A stretch of 64,000 bases of DNA, taken from contig CALJUX010000011.1 of assembly GCA_937978655.1 (NCBI GenBank), positions 1 to 64,000 of the forward strand, in the 5' to 3' direction. The notes under the pieces are model-generated. The model saw nothing but the letters and a program-made list of their open reading frames with translations, was not told where the DNA came from and searched no databases. The position numbers and the translations under genes were made by a program. The stretch comes from an uncultured Chromatiaceae bacterium. Its GTDB lineage: Bacteria; Pseudomonadota; Gammaproteobacteria; Enterobacterales; Alteromonadaceae. Of this stretch, positions 47,207 to 57,018 are shown one piece after another. Position 1 is the stretch's first letter; every line of letters starts with the position of its first letter.

Positions 47207-49942
47207 ATGAATATCGAACAACTAGAAAAAGGCATAGTGGCCAAGTTTGAAAACCACCGGATTGTGTTCTGGCAAGATCTCGATGCTGAGTTCACCGAGC
47301 AATTAGCGCAATTACCGCTGACCGACATTGAGCTTATTCAACTGGATAAAGTTTCACATTTTGAGGTGAAACGCACTGTCGAGTTGTTAAACCCTTCGCA
47401 GAAATACCTGCTGTATTCGACACAGCCTCAACCCGAAGTGACTCGGGATTGGCTATTTGATATCCGGCTTTATTCAGATGATTTCTTCGCCGATTCAAGT
47501 TCTATGCTGCTGAATGATTTGGGGATGCGAATGGAGTTTCGGCAATTCGTTGCGCGATATAAGCGCTTTTTTACCAATAAGCAGCGACTCAGTAAGATTA
47601 AAAAACTGCTACCGGAAAATGCAGGGCAAGAGGAGTTGGAACTCTCGATGCTTGCCGTTGTATTGAAAGTGGATTCACCCGGTGTGACACCCCTCCTACA
47701 GCGCTTGATGCTGGATCTTAGTGATGACTTGTCAGGCGCAGAGCTATTAGAAGAGCTCAATAAATATGACCTGCAACCTGCGCTTGCGAGGCTTTTGGAA
47801 AAAGAGTTTGGCTACACGGTGGGATTGCCAATAGCTGGTACTGACCAATCAACTGTGCAGCAAACTGCAATCAGTCTGAATCTGAAAGACCTCTTACTGA
47901 AATTGCTGATCACCGACTTTTATCATGGATTGGTCAGCTCGGGCCTTGATGCCAGTCAGAGCCGAATGGCACAGAGTTTAGAGAACCATTTGCTTCCAAT
48001 GATTTCTCTTGATGCAGATGGTGTCTCAAGGCAACGTTTTGCGCACAATTCAGCGAAGCGAGCCGCAGTTATCAATTTTGTCAGCGGTTGGCGTGAAAGC
48101 CGTGTGCTGAATAATAGTTACAATCTGCTGTCTGAACAGGTTCAGCAAATGCTGGAGGTAAAAAACCGCCTGGCTGAAATCACTGAACCTCAGGATCAAA
48201 GTGTTCGGGTTAGACCTGAATTGTTAAGTCAGGTTGAAACTTTTGAAGTGGTTGAACAGGCCATTATTACGATGCTGGCTAAACAGCTTCCAGCTTTTGA
48301 CAGCTTAGAAATCGAGGCATTGATTTCCAAACGTTTAATGGGGCACTGGTGCTTTTTAAATCCAAATTATTCTTCAATTTATAAAGCTGTCCGGGCGGCC
48401 AAACAGTTTTATGATTTAAAGCTGCGTTATTCCGAAGGTTTCAAGTTTGATAGCTGTAAAGATTTTTATCTGGCTTATCAACAGGTGCTATTTCAGTTTG
48501 ATTCTTGCTATCGGCAGTTCTGTGAACATGCGGTCAGCGTTGCACAAAACGGTTCGGATATCCTTAAGGTGACCGGCCTTGTGGATGATATTGAGTCTCT
48601 ATATGTAGATTGGTATCTGCACGATATGGCGATCGCATGGGGCAATCTTGTCGACAAGGAAAACTTACTCGACAGCTGGACGCTCAGTGGTGTGCCAAAT
48701 CAGTATCTATTTTTCCAACAGCATGTCAGACAGGTTCTGCAGACTACGCAGAATAAGCGGGTATTTGTAATTATTTCAGATGCTCTGCGTTATGAAGTAG
48801 CCCACGAGTTGACGCAACAGATTAACGAAGAAAAGCGGTTTAAAGCTGAGATTACTAGTCAGCTAGGGGTTGTTCCTTCGTACACGCAGCTTGGCATGGC
48901 TGCGCTTTTGCCCCATGAAAAATTAACGGCTCATATGGAGGCTAGGACAGAATTCAAGACCGACGGCGTTTCTGTCCATGGCTTAGAGAATCGGCAAAAG
49001 ATCCTGCAAAAACATCATGGCCTGGCCTTCAAATCCAGTGAGGTTATTAACTGGACGAATCAGGAAGGACGCGACAAAGTCAAAGATGCGCAGGTTATCT
49101 ACATTTATCATGATGAAATTGATGCAATCGGTGACAAAGCTGTCACTGAGAATCAAACATTCCAGGCATGCCGGGATGCTATTGATGATTTGAATAATCT
49201 CATCACACGAATTATTAATCGCCTCAATGGCAGCCGTGTTGTTGTCACTTCGGATCATGGCTTTTTGTTCAAAATGACCGATGTGTTAGATACCGACAAA
49301 ACCAGTCTTAAAGCCAAGCCAAATGGTGCCATTGATGCGAAGAAACGTTATATCACAGGGCTAAATTTGCCTCGCTATGACGATTTTTGGACAGGTAAAA
49401 TGGCTGTTACCGCCGGTATTGATTCAAGCTCGGCTGATGATGCTGAATTTATCGTACCAAGAGGCAGCAATCGATTTAACTTTGTTGGCGGAGCAAAATT
49501 TATCCACGGCGGCGTGATGCCACAGGAAATATGTGTCCCTGTTATCCACGTGAGAGTACTGGATACAAAAGCACAGACAAAACATGCCAAACAGGTTGTT
49601 GGGGTGGTACCGCTACATAGCCCGATAAAACTTGTGTCTAATATCGATCGCATTCAACTTTTACAAACAGAACCAGTTAACGATAAGTTCAAGTCGAGAG
49701 AACTAAGCCTGTGGATTGAAGATCAGGACGGTAAAGTGGTCAGTTCGAAAGAAAAACTACTATTCGATTCTACGTCTGAAAAAATGGATGAGAGAAAGAA
49801 GTCCGTGCAAATAGCTCTGAGCGGCAAGGGGTTCAGTCGCTCTGCTCAGTACAAATTGGTGATGTTAGACCTTGAAAATAACCTGAAATATAACAGTTTT
49901 TCCGTCACTATAGACTTAGCCTTTGAAGACGATTTCTTCTGA
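47207..49942 (+). CDS. pglZ: BREX protein PglZ (alkaline-phosphatase-like)
   Basis: The protein has 911 residues from the ATG at 47207 (AATGAAAGA upstream); the longer open frame from 47165 lacks family similarity. The phosphatase-superfamily metal site can be read in VFVIISDALRYEVAHEL and VVVTSDHGFLF. The N-terminus (FENHRIVFWQDLDAEF) is the usual PglZ start. PglZ is a core BREX component of the alkaline phosphatase superfamily, needed for both methylation and exclusion. It is 8 bp before brxL. Confidence 0.95.
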   Translation: MNIEQLEKGIVAKFENHRIVFWQDLDAEFTEQLAQLPLTDIELIQLDKVSHFEVKRTVELLNPSQKYLLYSTQPQPEVTRDWLFDIRLYSDDFFADSSSMLLNDLGMRMEFRQFVARYKRFFTNKQRLSKIKKLLPENAGQEELELSMLAVVLKVDSPGVTPLLQRLMLDLSDDLSGAELLEELNKYDLQPALARLLEKEFGYTVGLPIAGTDQSTVQQTAISLNLKDLLLKLLITDFYHGLVSSGLDASQSRMAQSLENHLLPMISLDADGVSRQRFAHNSAKRAAVINFVSGWRESRVLNNSYNLLSEQVQQMLEVKNRLAEITEPQDQSVRVRPELLSQVETFEVVEQAIITMLAKQLPAFDSLEIEALISKRLMGHWCFLNPNYSSIYKAVRAAKQFYDLKLRYSEGFKFDSCKDFYLAYQQVLFQFDSCYRQFCEHAVSVAQNGSDILKVTGLVDDIESLYVDWYLHDMAIAWGNLVDKENLLDSWTLSGVPNQYLFFQQHVRQVLQTTQNKRVFVIISDALRYEVAHELTQQINEEKRFKAEITSQLGVVPSYTQLGMAALLPHEKLTAHMEARTEFKTDGVSVHGLENRQKILQKHHGLAFKSSEVINWTNQEGRDKVKDAQVIYIYHDEIDAIGDKAVTENQTFQACRDAIDDLNNLITRIINRLNGSRVVVTSDHGFLFKMTDVLDTDKTSLKAKPNGAIDAKKRYITGLNLPRYDDFWTGKMAVTAGIDSSSADDAEFIVPRGSNRFNFVGGAKFIHGGVMPQEICVPVIHVRVLDTKAQTKHAKQVVGVVPLHSPIKLVSNIDRIQLLQTEPVNDKFKSRELSLWIEDQDGKVVSSKEKLLFDSTSEKMDERKKSVQIALSGKGFSRSAQYKLVMLDLENNLKYNSFSVTIDLAFEDDFF

Positions 49943-49950
49943 TTTGCGAG

Positions 49951-52110
49951 ATGGATATGACCACGATAAACAATGATGATTTTGAGCAGAATCTGAACTT
50001 TACAAATACCTTGGATGGCCAGTCAGATGATGAATTCGAGTTTGTTGCAGAGCCTACTGATGACGAAAACCGAGCCGCAATTCGCAGTGAAGATTTAGAT
50101 TCTTTATTAGTCAGAACCTTCAATGGCCGTATCGTCCGCAAGGATTTAACCAAGCAACTAAAAGAGGGCGCCAATGTCCCAGTCTATGTGCTGGAGTATC
50201 TGCTTGGGATGTATTGTTCAGTCGCCGATGATGAATTAGTCGCTGAGGGACTTAAAAACGTCAAAAAAATTCTGGCAGATAACTATGTTCGTCCGGATGA
50301 GGCTGAAAAGGTAAAGTCCCTTATTAAGGAAAAAGGCACTTATAAAATCATCGATAAAGTTTCAGTGAGCCTGAACCAGAAGAAAGATATCTACGAGGCT
50401 ACACTTTCCAATCTGGGCGTCAAAGATGCGGTGATCCCTGGCAGCATAGTTAAAGACAATGAAAAACTTTTAACCGGTGGTATCTGGTGCATCATTACCA
50501 TCAGCTACCGGTATGAAGAAGGTCAAAAAATCTCTCCATTTACCGTGTTTAACCTGAAGCCTATTCAGATGCCATCTATGAACATGGATGAGCTTTATGA
50601 AGCACGTAAGGCCTATAGCATGGATCAATGGATGGATTTGCTGCTGCGGTCTGTCGGTATGGAGCCTGCTAATCTGAAACATCGGACCAAGTGGCATCTG
50701 ATTGCGCGGATGATCCCCTTTGTTGAGAACAATTACAACGTGTGCGAGCTCGGTCCGCGTGGAACCGGTAAATCTCACGTCTACAAAGAATGTTCGCCAA
50801 ACTCGTTGTTAGTTTCGGGTGGCCAAACAACGGTTGCGAATCTGTTTTACAACATGTCAACTCGCCAGATTGGTCTGGTAGGCATGTGGGATGTGGTGGC
50901 CTTTGACGAAGTGGCCGGGATCCGTTTCAAAGATAAAGACGGTATCCAAATCATGAAAGACTATATGGCGTCTGGTTCTTTCTCACGCGGTAGAGATTCT
51001 ATTGAAGGGAAAGCTTCAATGGTGTTTGTTGGGAACATAGACCACAGTGTTGAAATGTTAGTTAAAACCAGTCACTTACTCGCGCCATTCCCAGAGGAAA
51101 TGATTGATTCAGCTTATTTTGACCGTTTCCATGCTTACATCCCGGGATGGGAAATTCCCAAAATGCGTCCTGAGTTTTTCACAGATCGGTTTGGTTTAAT
51201 CACCGACTATCTTGCTGAGTATATGCGCGAGATGCGCAAAACGACTTTTGCGGATGCAATAGATAAGTTCTTTAAACTGGGCAATAACCTCAACCAGCGT
51301 GATGTGATAGGTGTTCGCCGCACGACTTCTGGCCTACTGAAGTTATTGTTCCCCGATGGCAGTTTTACCAAAGAAGACGTCCGCACTTGCCTGACTTACG
51401 CGTTAGAAGTTCGGCGTCGGGTAAAAGAGCAGCTGAAAAAGATTGGCGGTATGGAGTTCTTCGACGTGAACTTCAGCTATATCGATAATCAGACATTGGA
51501 AGAGTTTTTCGTCAATGTACCGGAGCAGGGCGGCTCAAACTTGATCCCTAAAGGTATCCCTAAACCAGGCGTGATCCACCTGACGGGATACGGTGCTACC
51601 GGTAAAATCGGTGTGTTCCGTATTGAAACACAAATGACGGCGGGTAACGGACGGCATTCAACTTCTGGCTTAGGTTCAGACAGTTCAGCGAAAGAGCAAG
51701 TTCGAGTTGGTTTTGAGTACTTCAAAGGAAATTTAAACAGAATTAGCGCGAACACCAAATTTTCTGATCATGAGTATCATATGCATTTTATTGATCTGCA
51801 GAGTTCAGGAAACTGCCATTCCACCAGTCTAGCTGTTCTAATTGCCAGCTGTTCAATCCTGTTGAATAAGCCAATGCAAGAATCAATGGTAGTGCTCGGT
51901 GATATGACCCTGGGTGGCGTAGTTAATCCTGTTAAAGACTTGGCTAGCTGTATGCAAGTTGCTTTGGAAGCCGGCGCAACCCGGGTGTTGTTACCGATGG
52001 CTTCAGCCAGCGACATACCAACGGTTCCAGCGGAAACCTTCTCCAAGTTCCAAATCAGTTTTTATAGCGACCCTATCGATGCGGTTTATAAAGCGTTGGG
52101 AGTGAGTTAG
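49951..52110 (+). CDS. brxL: BREX protein BrxL (Lon-like AAA+)
   Basis: The protein has 719 residues. AAA+ Walker A GPRGTGKSHVYKE is at about 267-279, and Walker B-like VVAFDEVAGI lies downstream. The C-terminal Lon-protease-like domain has DLQSSGNCHSTSLAVLIA and the Lys-bearing TLGGVVNPVKDLAS. BrxL forms ring-shaped DNA-binding multimers and is required for phage exclusion but not methylation in type 1 systems. It is last gene of the core BREX operon. Confidence 0.95.
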   Translation: MDMTTINNDDFEQNLNFTNTLDGQSDDEFEFVAEPTDDENRAAIRSEDLDSLLVRTFNGRIVRKDLTKQLKEGANVPVYVLEYLLGMYCSVADDELVAEGLKNVKKILADNYVRPDEAEKVKSLIKEKGTYKIIDKVSVSLNQKKDIYEATLSNLGVKDAVIPGSIVKDNEKLLTGGIWCIITISYRYEEGQKISPFTVFNLKPIQMPSMNMDELYEARKAYSMDQWMDLLLRSVGMEPANLKHRTKWHLIARMIPFVENNYNVCELGPRGTGKSHVYKECSPNSLLVSGGQTTVANLFYNMSTRQIGLVGMWDVVAFDEVAGIRFKDKDGIQIMKDYMASGSFSRGRDSIEGKASMVFVGNIDHSVEMLVKTSHLLAPFPEEMIDSAYFDRFHAYIPGWEIPKMRPEFFTDRFGLITDYLAEYMREMRKTTFADAIDKFFKLGNNLNQRDVIGVRRTTSGLLKLLFPDGSFTKEDVRTCLTYALEVRRRVKEQLKKIGGMEFFDVNFSYIDNQTLEEFFVNVPEQGGSNLIPKGIPKPGVIHLTGYGATGKIGVFRIETQMTAGNGRHSTSGLGSDSSAKEQVRVGFEYFKGNLNRISANTKFSDHEYHMHFIDLQSSGNCHSTSLAVLIASCSILLNKPMQESMVVLGDMTLGGVVNPVKDLASCMQVALEAGATRVLLPMASASDIPTVPAETFSKFQISFYSDPIDAVYKALGVS

Positions 52111-52323
52111 TGATAGATATTAATGAAAAAATAGTATTCTATTCGATACATGTTTAGAAAGCGGCATGGCTACTTTCATTATGCTCTACAAAGATAAGGA
52201 ATTGTTTGTCCTTGGTTTTTTAAGGTATAGCGCCACGAGAAAATTTTGACTATTTATCTGGTGCGTTCAAATTGTAAATTTTAACTAAATGATCCCAAGC
52301 TATGGAGAAGTGCGGAGGCATTT

Positions 52324-53160
52324 ATGAGTTACGACAGTTATATGAGTGACGGAGTTTATGGTCGCTGGTGGGATTTTAAGACAGATGAAGATATATTTTT
52401 TGAAAAAAAAGAAAGGGAAAATGAAGAGATTTTAAAATCACAAAGTGAAATTAAAAAACTAGAAGAGAACATTTTCATATTGAATGCTTTTAACGCAGAA
52501 CATTTTTCTTGTGCTGATTTGAAGAATGTTTTTTTCAAGAGAATATCTAGATACGGCATGCAGTATGCTTCCAAACGATATTGCTATTTGGAGAAGCTAC
52601 CAAAAGATTATGCTTCCTTGGCATTGAAGAAATGCCGAATATCTGACATCTTGCGAATTAATATAGGTGATTTTAAACTTGATGTAAATGAAGTTAATGA
52701 TTTTGAAAGGCGTATTAAAAACATCTCTAAATGTAGTGAGTGCGCGTATGATCGCGTCACTAAAATACAAAGAATAATACACGAAGAGTGCATACGTAAA
52801 AATGGTGAAAATAGCCACTTAGAACTGCCTAGAGAGTCAATGAGAATGGTGCTTTCTTACAGTAGGCTATATCTTTTGATTTGTGATGCAGAATCTTATG
52901 AGCTGAATGATTTCCAAATGGCTATCGAAACTAATAGCGCACTGAAGTCAGTAGATGCGGTCGTTCCGTTGTATTTGTATGAATCAAATCGTAAGTTCAT
53001 CCCTAATTGGAGTGCAAGATCTAGGAATACCATATATTTTTATTTCAGGGCTCGAGATAGAAAATTTGTTAGGAATTTATTGAATTTCGACGACTCCTTA
53101 AGTAAAGATTTGTTGGTTTTTAAATTGGCAAGTGAAATGTGTGAGACCAATATTGTATGA
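52324..53160 (+). CDS. unknown protein, partner of the polymerase-like gene
   Basis: The protein has 278 residues with a strong ribosome site (GGAGG). I do not recognise the family. The sequence is charged and helical, with a likely coiled-coil at about 22-50 (FFEKKERENEEILKSQ) and a small Cys cluster (KNISKCSECAYD) that might bind metal. It ends by overlapping the next start (ATGA), so it is translationally coupled to the polymerase-like protein and probably works with it. The DNA is far more AT-rich than the BREX genes, marking a separate origin. Confidence 0.72.
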   Translation: MSYDSYMSDGVYGRWWDFKTDEDIFFEKKERENEEILKSQSEIKKLEENIFILNAFNAEHFSCADLKNVFFKRISRYGMQYASKRYCYLEKLPKDYASLALKKCRISDILRINIGDFKLDVNEVNDFERRIKNISKCSECAYDRVTKIQRIIHEECIRKNGENSHLELPRESMRMVLSYSRLYLLICDAESYELNDFQMAIETNSALKSVDAVVPLYLYESNRKFIPNWSARSRNTIYFYFRARDRKFVRNLLNFDDSLSKDLLVFKLASEMCETNIV

Positions 53161-54974
53161 GTTTTAATGTTGTTTGTTCTCGGTTTAATAATTTGCTGCC
53201 AGTGTATAAAAATAATCAGGTTGAATTGGAGCGGGTATTTTTTAATACTAATAGGAAAGTTAAAAAAATTCATGTGATATCTACGGATGGGGTTTTTGTG
53301 TTTGATTCGTTTGGCAAACATAGTATTGATAATTTTATTAATTATTGGATGCATTCTGAAATAAATCTGATGGTCCTAACTGATAAAGAACGTGATATTT
53401 TGGTGAAATTATTTTTGAATGCCACTGTTGCGGTGCATTCATTTGAAAGTAACTTTCCAGTATTTGATCATATAAAATATACTGGAAATTTAGAGTCGAC
53501 GTATGATTTTTTGCAGGATAAATTAAGTGCAGTTAGAGGTTATGGTGTCACTGGTTTATCACTAGCTGACGATTTTCAAAGGAAATTGTTAAGTAAAATA
53601 AAGAATAAAATAAAATTCAAAACAAATCTCGACCGTGCATTTGCACATGCATATTTACCGCCCTACCAAGAGGTGTTCAGATTTGCTGAGCTTAGAGAAA
53701 ATAGAAAAGTTATTGCGCTAGATTATAATTCAATGTTTTCGTACTGCCTCGAAGGTGATTTTGTAGAACCATCAGCTCTTCAGGTTCTAGTTTTAAACAA
53801 GTTATATTCTGGTGAGAAACTAATGTACGGATTGTACAAGGTTACACTTGTTAATCCCAACTGTTCCTTTATACAGAAATATCACCCATTCAAGTTTTGT
53901 AGTAAAGGGGTGTCCGTTCACTTTAATGCCAGTTCTGAAATGTGTATTGATGTTCAACTCTTCTCTTTTGAAATTGAGTATTATGTGAAATTTTTTAGAG
54001 AAGTTATTTTGAATGAAGCAATGGTGTCAAATAGAACAGTCGGTCATCCATTTTATTCTGAGTCTAAAAGACTTTTTCGCTTACGTAGACGTGCAAAATC
54101 ATCTGGAAATAGGATTCTCGAGCGTCTTTATAAACATCAATTAGCAATGCTACATAGCTGTACAAATCCCAGGCGGTTCAAAACAAAAGAAATTAGTTCT
54201 TCACTCGATGCGGCGAACCTTTTGAACAAAGAATTTTTTCTAGAGGAAAATTGCGACTGTAGTTATGTTGATAATTATTTTGCAGGGCACGGCTTTATCA
54301 AATTTTACGAAAGAGAAGGCAGGTTATTATCTAGTTATTTAGATATGGATAGTAGTTCTTGTGTATTTAGTTTTTCTGCGCAAGTATTAGCAAGATCAAG
54401 AATGGAAATAGTAAAAACAATGGAGTCTTTGCTAAATTTTTCTGGATTAGACATTTGTTATGTGAATACCGATTCGATTCATATATCAATACCTGCACAA
54501 ATTTACTCTGAATTTATAAATAAATTTGGAAATTTAATTGGGCTTGAACTCGGGCAAATGAAAGTTCAAGAAGTTGCAGAGAAAGGTGTTTGGTTTGATT
54601 TAGGTCATTATTATTTTCTTGAAAATAATAAAGTGAAACTCTTTAAAAATTCCTTCTTAAGAAATAAAGGTTCAAATGATGCATTCGCATATAAGAGAAG
54701 GGTGTTAATTAAGTGCAAACACTTAAAGGCGACTGTTGTAGGTGAAAGGTCAATTTCATTCCCCAATATTATTTCTAGTAAAAAGATGCTAGCTACTAGT
54801 CCTAATGGTTTTGTGGTTGATTTTCATAGATTTAATATTGAAGATATATCTGAGTATAGAAAATTGAAAGTAAAAATTATATCAGAGCGGTTTCGGAGTT
54901 TGAATTTTAAAATTCGTTATTTTAATGCGCTGAAAGAAATGAGTTGTAACAATAATAAAAATCCATGCATGTGA
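53157..54974 (+). CDS. family-B DNA-polymerase-like protein
   Basis: The protein has 605 residues. Motif A reads IALDYNSMFSYCL (Asp189; usual form DxNSLYP). Motif C reads ICYVNTDSIHISI (usual YxDTDS; first Asp is Asn437, catalytic second Asp439 kept). After it, GVWFDLGHYYFLENNKVKLF fits the KxY/thumb start of protein-primed-type family-B polymerases. Motif B is not clear; YKHQLAMLHS near 320 is a candidate. No complete exonuclease motif set is seen in the first 150 residues. It is much shorter than typical PolB enzymes and not in a phage or plasmid context. It is coupled to the 278-residue gene and followed by a structured RNA-like region. Defence or mobile-element replication are both possible. 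Confidence 0.72.
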   Translation: MSFNVVCSRFNNLLPVYKNNQVELERVFFNTNRKVKKIHVISTDGVFVFDSFGKHSIDNFINYWMHSEINLMVLTDKERDILVKLFLNATVAVHSFESNFPVFDHIKYTGNLESTYDFLQDKLSAVRGYGVTGLSLADDFQRKLLSKIKNKIKFKTNLDRAFAHAYLPPYQEVFRFAELRENRKVIALDYNSMFSYCLEGDFVEPSALQVLVLNKLYSGEKLMYGLYKVTLVNPNCSFIQKYHPFKFCSKGVSVHFNASSEMCIDVQLFSFEIEYYVKFFREVILNEAMVSNRTVGHPFYSESKRLFRLRRRAKSSGNRILERLYKHQLAMLHSCTNPRRFKTKEISSSLDAANLLNKEFFLEENCDCSYVDNYFAGHGFIKFYEREGRLLSSYLDMDSSSCVFSFSAQVLARSRMEIVKTMESLLNFSGLDICYVNTDSIHISIPAQIYSEFINKFGNLIGLELGQMKVQEVAEKGVWFDLGHYYFLENNKVKLFKNSFLRNKGSNDAFAYKRRVLIKCKHLKATVVGERSISFPNIISSKKMLATSPNGFVVDFHRFNIEDISEYRKLKVKIISERFRSLNFKIRYFNALKEMSCNNNKNPCM

Positions 54975-54995
54975 CAACGAAGGGGATGTGGGGCG

Positions 54996-55123
54996 AGCCG
55001 ACGGGGCTAGCTCTAATTACAAGAAATTATTCAATTTCTTAAATAATTGATTCTCCGAAGGAGCGTGTTCAGAGAACACTATTCATGCAATAGTGGCTGT
55101 TATTTAGCCACTCCCCGTCTGCT
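54996..55123 (+). ncRNA. candidate structured RNA downstream of the polymerase-like gene
   Basis: An outer helix, AGCCGACGGGG (54996-55006) with CCCCGTCTGCT (55113-55123), ten pairs and one mismatch, closes a multibranch. Inside are four hairpins: 55021-55028/55033-55040 (AAGAAATT/AATTTCTT, 4-nt loop), 55053-55056/55060-55063 (CTCC/GGAG), 55065-55070/55074-55079 (GTGTTC/GAACAC) and 55092-55098/55106-55112 (AGTGGCT/AGCCACT). It begins 21 bp after the polymerase stop. The regular architecture and lack of coding potential suggest a functional RNA, but expression and strand are unproven. The remainder of the gap to 55321 holds nothing I can assign. Confidence 0.6.
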
Positions 55124-55321
55124 ATTAAATTCTAACTATTAATTTATTAATATGCACGGGTTATTTTAGTGATGTGTTTACTTGCATTAAATCTACTAGT
55201 GAACTGCGTCAGTAAATTTCTACTCATTGCAAATCTAGCTCACATCCTACTCCCTGTTTAGCATTCACCGTAGGCTTGCTTTGCTTGTACAAAATAGTGC
55301 TCTTAAATTTGAGGAAGAAGG

Positions 55322-55828
55322 TCAGCCTGGGTCATCAGTCTTCTTCACTTCAACTAACTTGCCGTTGGCGTCGCGTTTTTCGCTTTTTCCCGCGTTGACC
55401 GGTTTTACTTTGCCCTGATATTTGCCTTTGGCGTCGTAGATGCGGCCACGTTCGTCGGTTTTTTGAATTAACTTGCCTTTGGCGTCATAGGTTTTGCTGC
55501 CGGTAGGCGCTGTGAAGGTTTTGCCGGTGAATTTGCCCTTGGCGTCATAGTGTTTACCGTCGCCGGTGGTTTTGCCCTGGTATTGGCCTTTGGCATTGTA
55601 ATGCCGGCCTTTGTCGTCGGTTTTTTGAATTAACTTGCCTTTGGCGTCATAGGTTTTTCTGGCCTGGCTTTTTGCCTCGGGGTTGGTGGTGGCGTTCGTC
55701 GATTGCCCGTTCGCTATTGCTGGCAGCGTGCACCAGAGCAGGCTGATCGCCAACAGCGGTAGCAGCAACCGTTTCAGCTTTGGTTTTCGCTTTGGTTTGA
55801 GCTGGGGTTTTAAGCGCGGATGTTTCAT
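55322..55828 (-). CDS. secreted repeat protein with KTYDAKGKLI-type repeats
   Basis: The protein has 168 residues from the ATG at 55826-55828, which has GGGAG upstream; a TTG 12 bases earlier is an alternative. A basic N-terminus and a hydrophobic signal segment (LLLPLLAISLLWCTLPAIA) point to export. The rest is about seven degenerate repeats of the type YDAKGKLIQKTD / YNAKGQYQGKT, spaced 15-20 residues. Two repeats are nearly identical at DNA level. This resembles toxin-complex/MORN-like short repeats but no family can be named. The function is unknown, perhaps surface-exposed. Confidence 0.75.
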   Translation of the reverse strand: MKHPRLKPQLKPKRKPKLKRLLLPLLAISLLWCTLPAIANGQSTNATTNPEAKSQARKTYDAKGKLIQKTDDKGRHYNAKGQYQGKTTGDGKHYDAKGKFTGKTFTAPTGSKTYDAKGKLIQKTDERGRIYDAKGKYQGKVKPVNAGKSEKRDANGKLVEVKKTDDPG

Positions 55829-55933
55829 CGCAACTCCCAATGTCGGCGTTTTAGGTTAGGTTGATTCTAGAACGCTGCCGGTGGCCAACCAATACTGTGG
55901 TTTTGCTCATGTCTGCAAAAGCGACAGGTGAGC

Positions 55934-56806
55934 CTAAAACGCGTGCTTCTTCACTTCTTCTAAGTTATCCACAACGATTTGCTGCGCCTCGGGTTTGATT
56001 TCCAGTTTGCTCAGGTCAAGGTTCAATTGTTGGATCACATAAGGCACTAAGGCTGAACGGGTTTTTACGGTGTGAATACCGTCAACCATGCCGTAATCGT
56101 GCTCGACGATGGCGCGTTGATAGTCTGTCAGGCGCGGATCTGGCCGCAGCACAATGCTGACTTCGGTATTCCAGCGGCTGTCCTGGTCTTTCAGGTTGGT
56201 GCTGGGGCCTTCAGTGCCATTGATAGAACGAAAGCGGCTTAACACAAAATCGCGGTAGTCGCGGTTTTTCTCGCAGTAAGCGCGCACGTGCCAGCGCAGC
56301 GGGGTGCACACCAGCGTATGCGGCGTAATGATGCGGCTTTCTTCATTGGGTGATGTCATCGACACATAACCCATATCGATTTTTTCGCCATCGCGCGCTG
56401 CCTGAACCAGGGCCCGTAAAATCTGTGGGTCGACGTGGCGCATCGGCGAGTGCAGCATTTCGGTTTGATGAAAGCCTAAATCCAGCGTGCTGAAGTTGTG
56501 GGAAATGTCGCGATTGCTGGCCAGTGCCAGCAGGTACTCTTCGGCGATGCCGCGGGTAAACACCGGTTTAAACACCGGCGAGGGGCGGTAGCCTTTGAGC
56601 TTGGCGTCATACTCGAGGTTGCCGGGGGCGATGTCCTGATTGTATTTATTGATGTCTTTGGACGCTTGTTGGCGCTTGATTTGAAAGCTTTGGCACAAGT
56701 GGTTGGTGGTCAGCCGCCCTTCCCACAGCGCGATGATTTCAATCAGGCGGTAGCGCATTAATACTTCAAAGCTATACGGCAGCGCGCTCGCAACAGGCTC
56801 AGACAT
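55934..56806 (-). CDS. WYL-domain transcriptional regulator (BrxR/CapW-like)
   Basis: The protein has 290 residues from the ATG at 56804-56806 with AAGGAA upstream. An N-terminal winged helix (RYRLIEIIALWEGRLTTNHLCQSFQIKRQQASKDINKY) is followed by a WYL domain (about 125-200, IDMGYVSMTSPNEESRIITPHTLVCTPLRWHVRAYCEKNRDYRDFVLSRF) and a C-terminal extension. Size and domain order match BrxR/CapW regulators that repress BREX, CBASS and other defence operons. It is divergent from the 57182-64000 gene set, its most likely target, though control of the upstream BREX locus is also possible. Confidence 0.88.
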   Translation of the reverse strand: MSEPVASALPYSFEVLMRYRLIEIIALWEGRLTTNHLCQSFQIKRQQASKDINKYNQDIAPGNLEYDAKLKGYRPSPVFKPVFTRGIAEEYLLALASNRDISHNFSTLDLGFHQTEMLHSPMRHVDPQILRALVQAARDGEKIDMGYVSMTSPNEESRIITPHTLVCTPLRWHVRAYCEKNRDYRDFVLSRFRSINGTEGPSTNLKDQDSRWNTEVSIVLRPDPRLTDYQRAIVEHDYGMVDGIHTVKTRSALVPYVIQQLNLDLSKLEIKPEAQQIVVDNLEEVKKHAF

Positions 56807-57018
56807 CTCACAGTTCCTTCTGTAATACATTGAAAGTTCTCCAGAATCTAAGCTGTTCCTGCTTTATGGTCAATCAAAATCGCCGGGTTAGATTTGTCAC
56901 TTCCGGCAAGTGCTGTAGCCAAACAATACATGAGTAAAAACACAGCTCTGGCGGCGAAAATTTACGCTGTTAGCATGATGGTCGAGGGAAATGCTCTGAG
57001 GGATGCGAGCGACAACAA

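Noticed and set aside
53157..54974. Calling the polymerase-like gene a pipolin
   Set aside because: Integration at a tRNA is similar, but the protein is much shorter than pipolin polymerases and the usual pipolin neighbours are absent.
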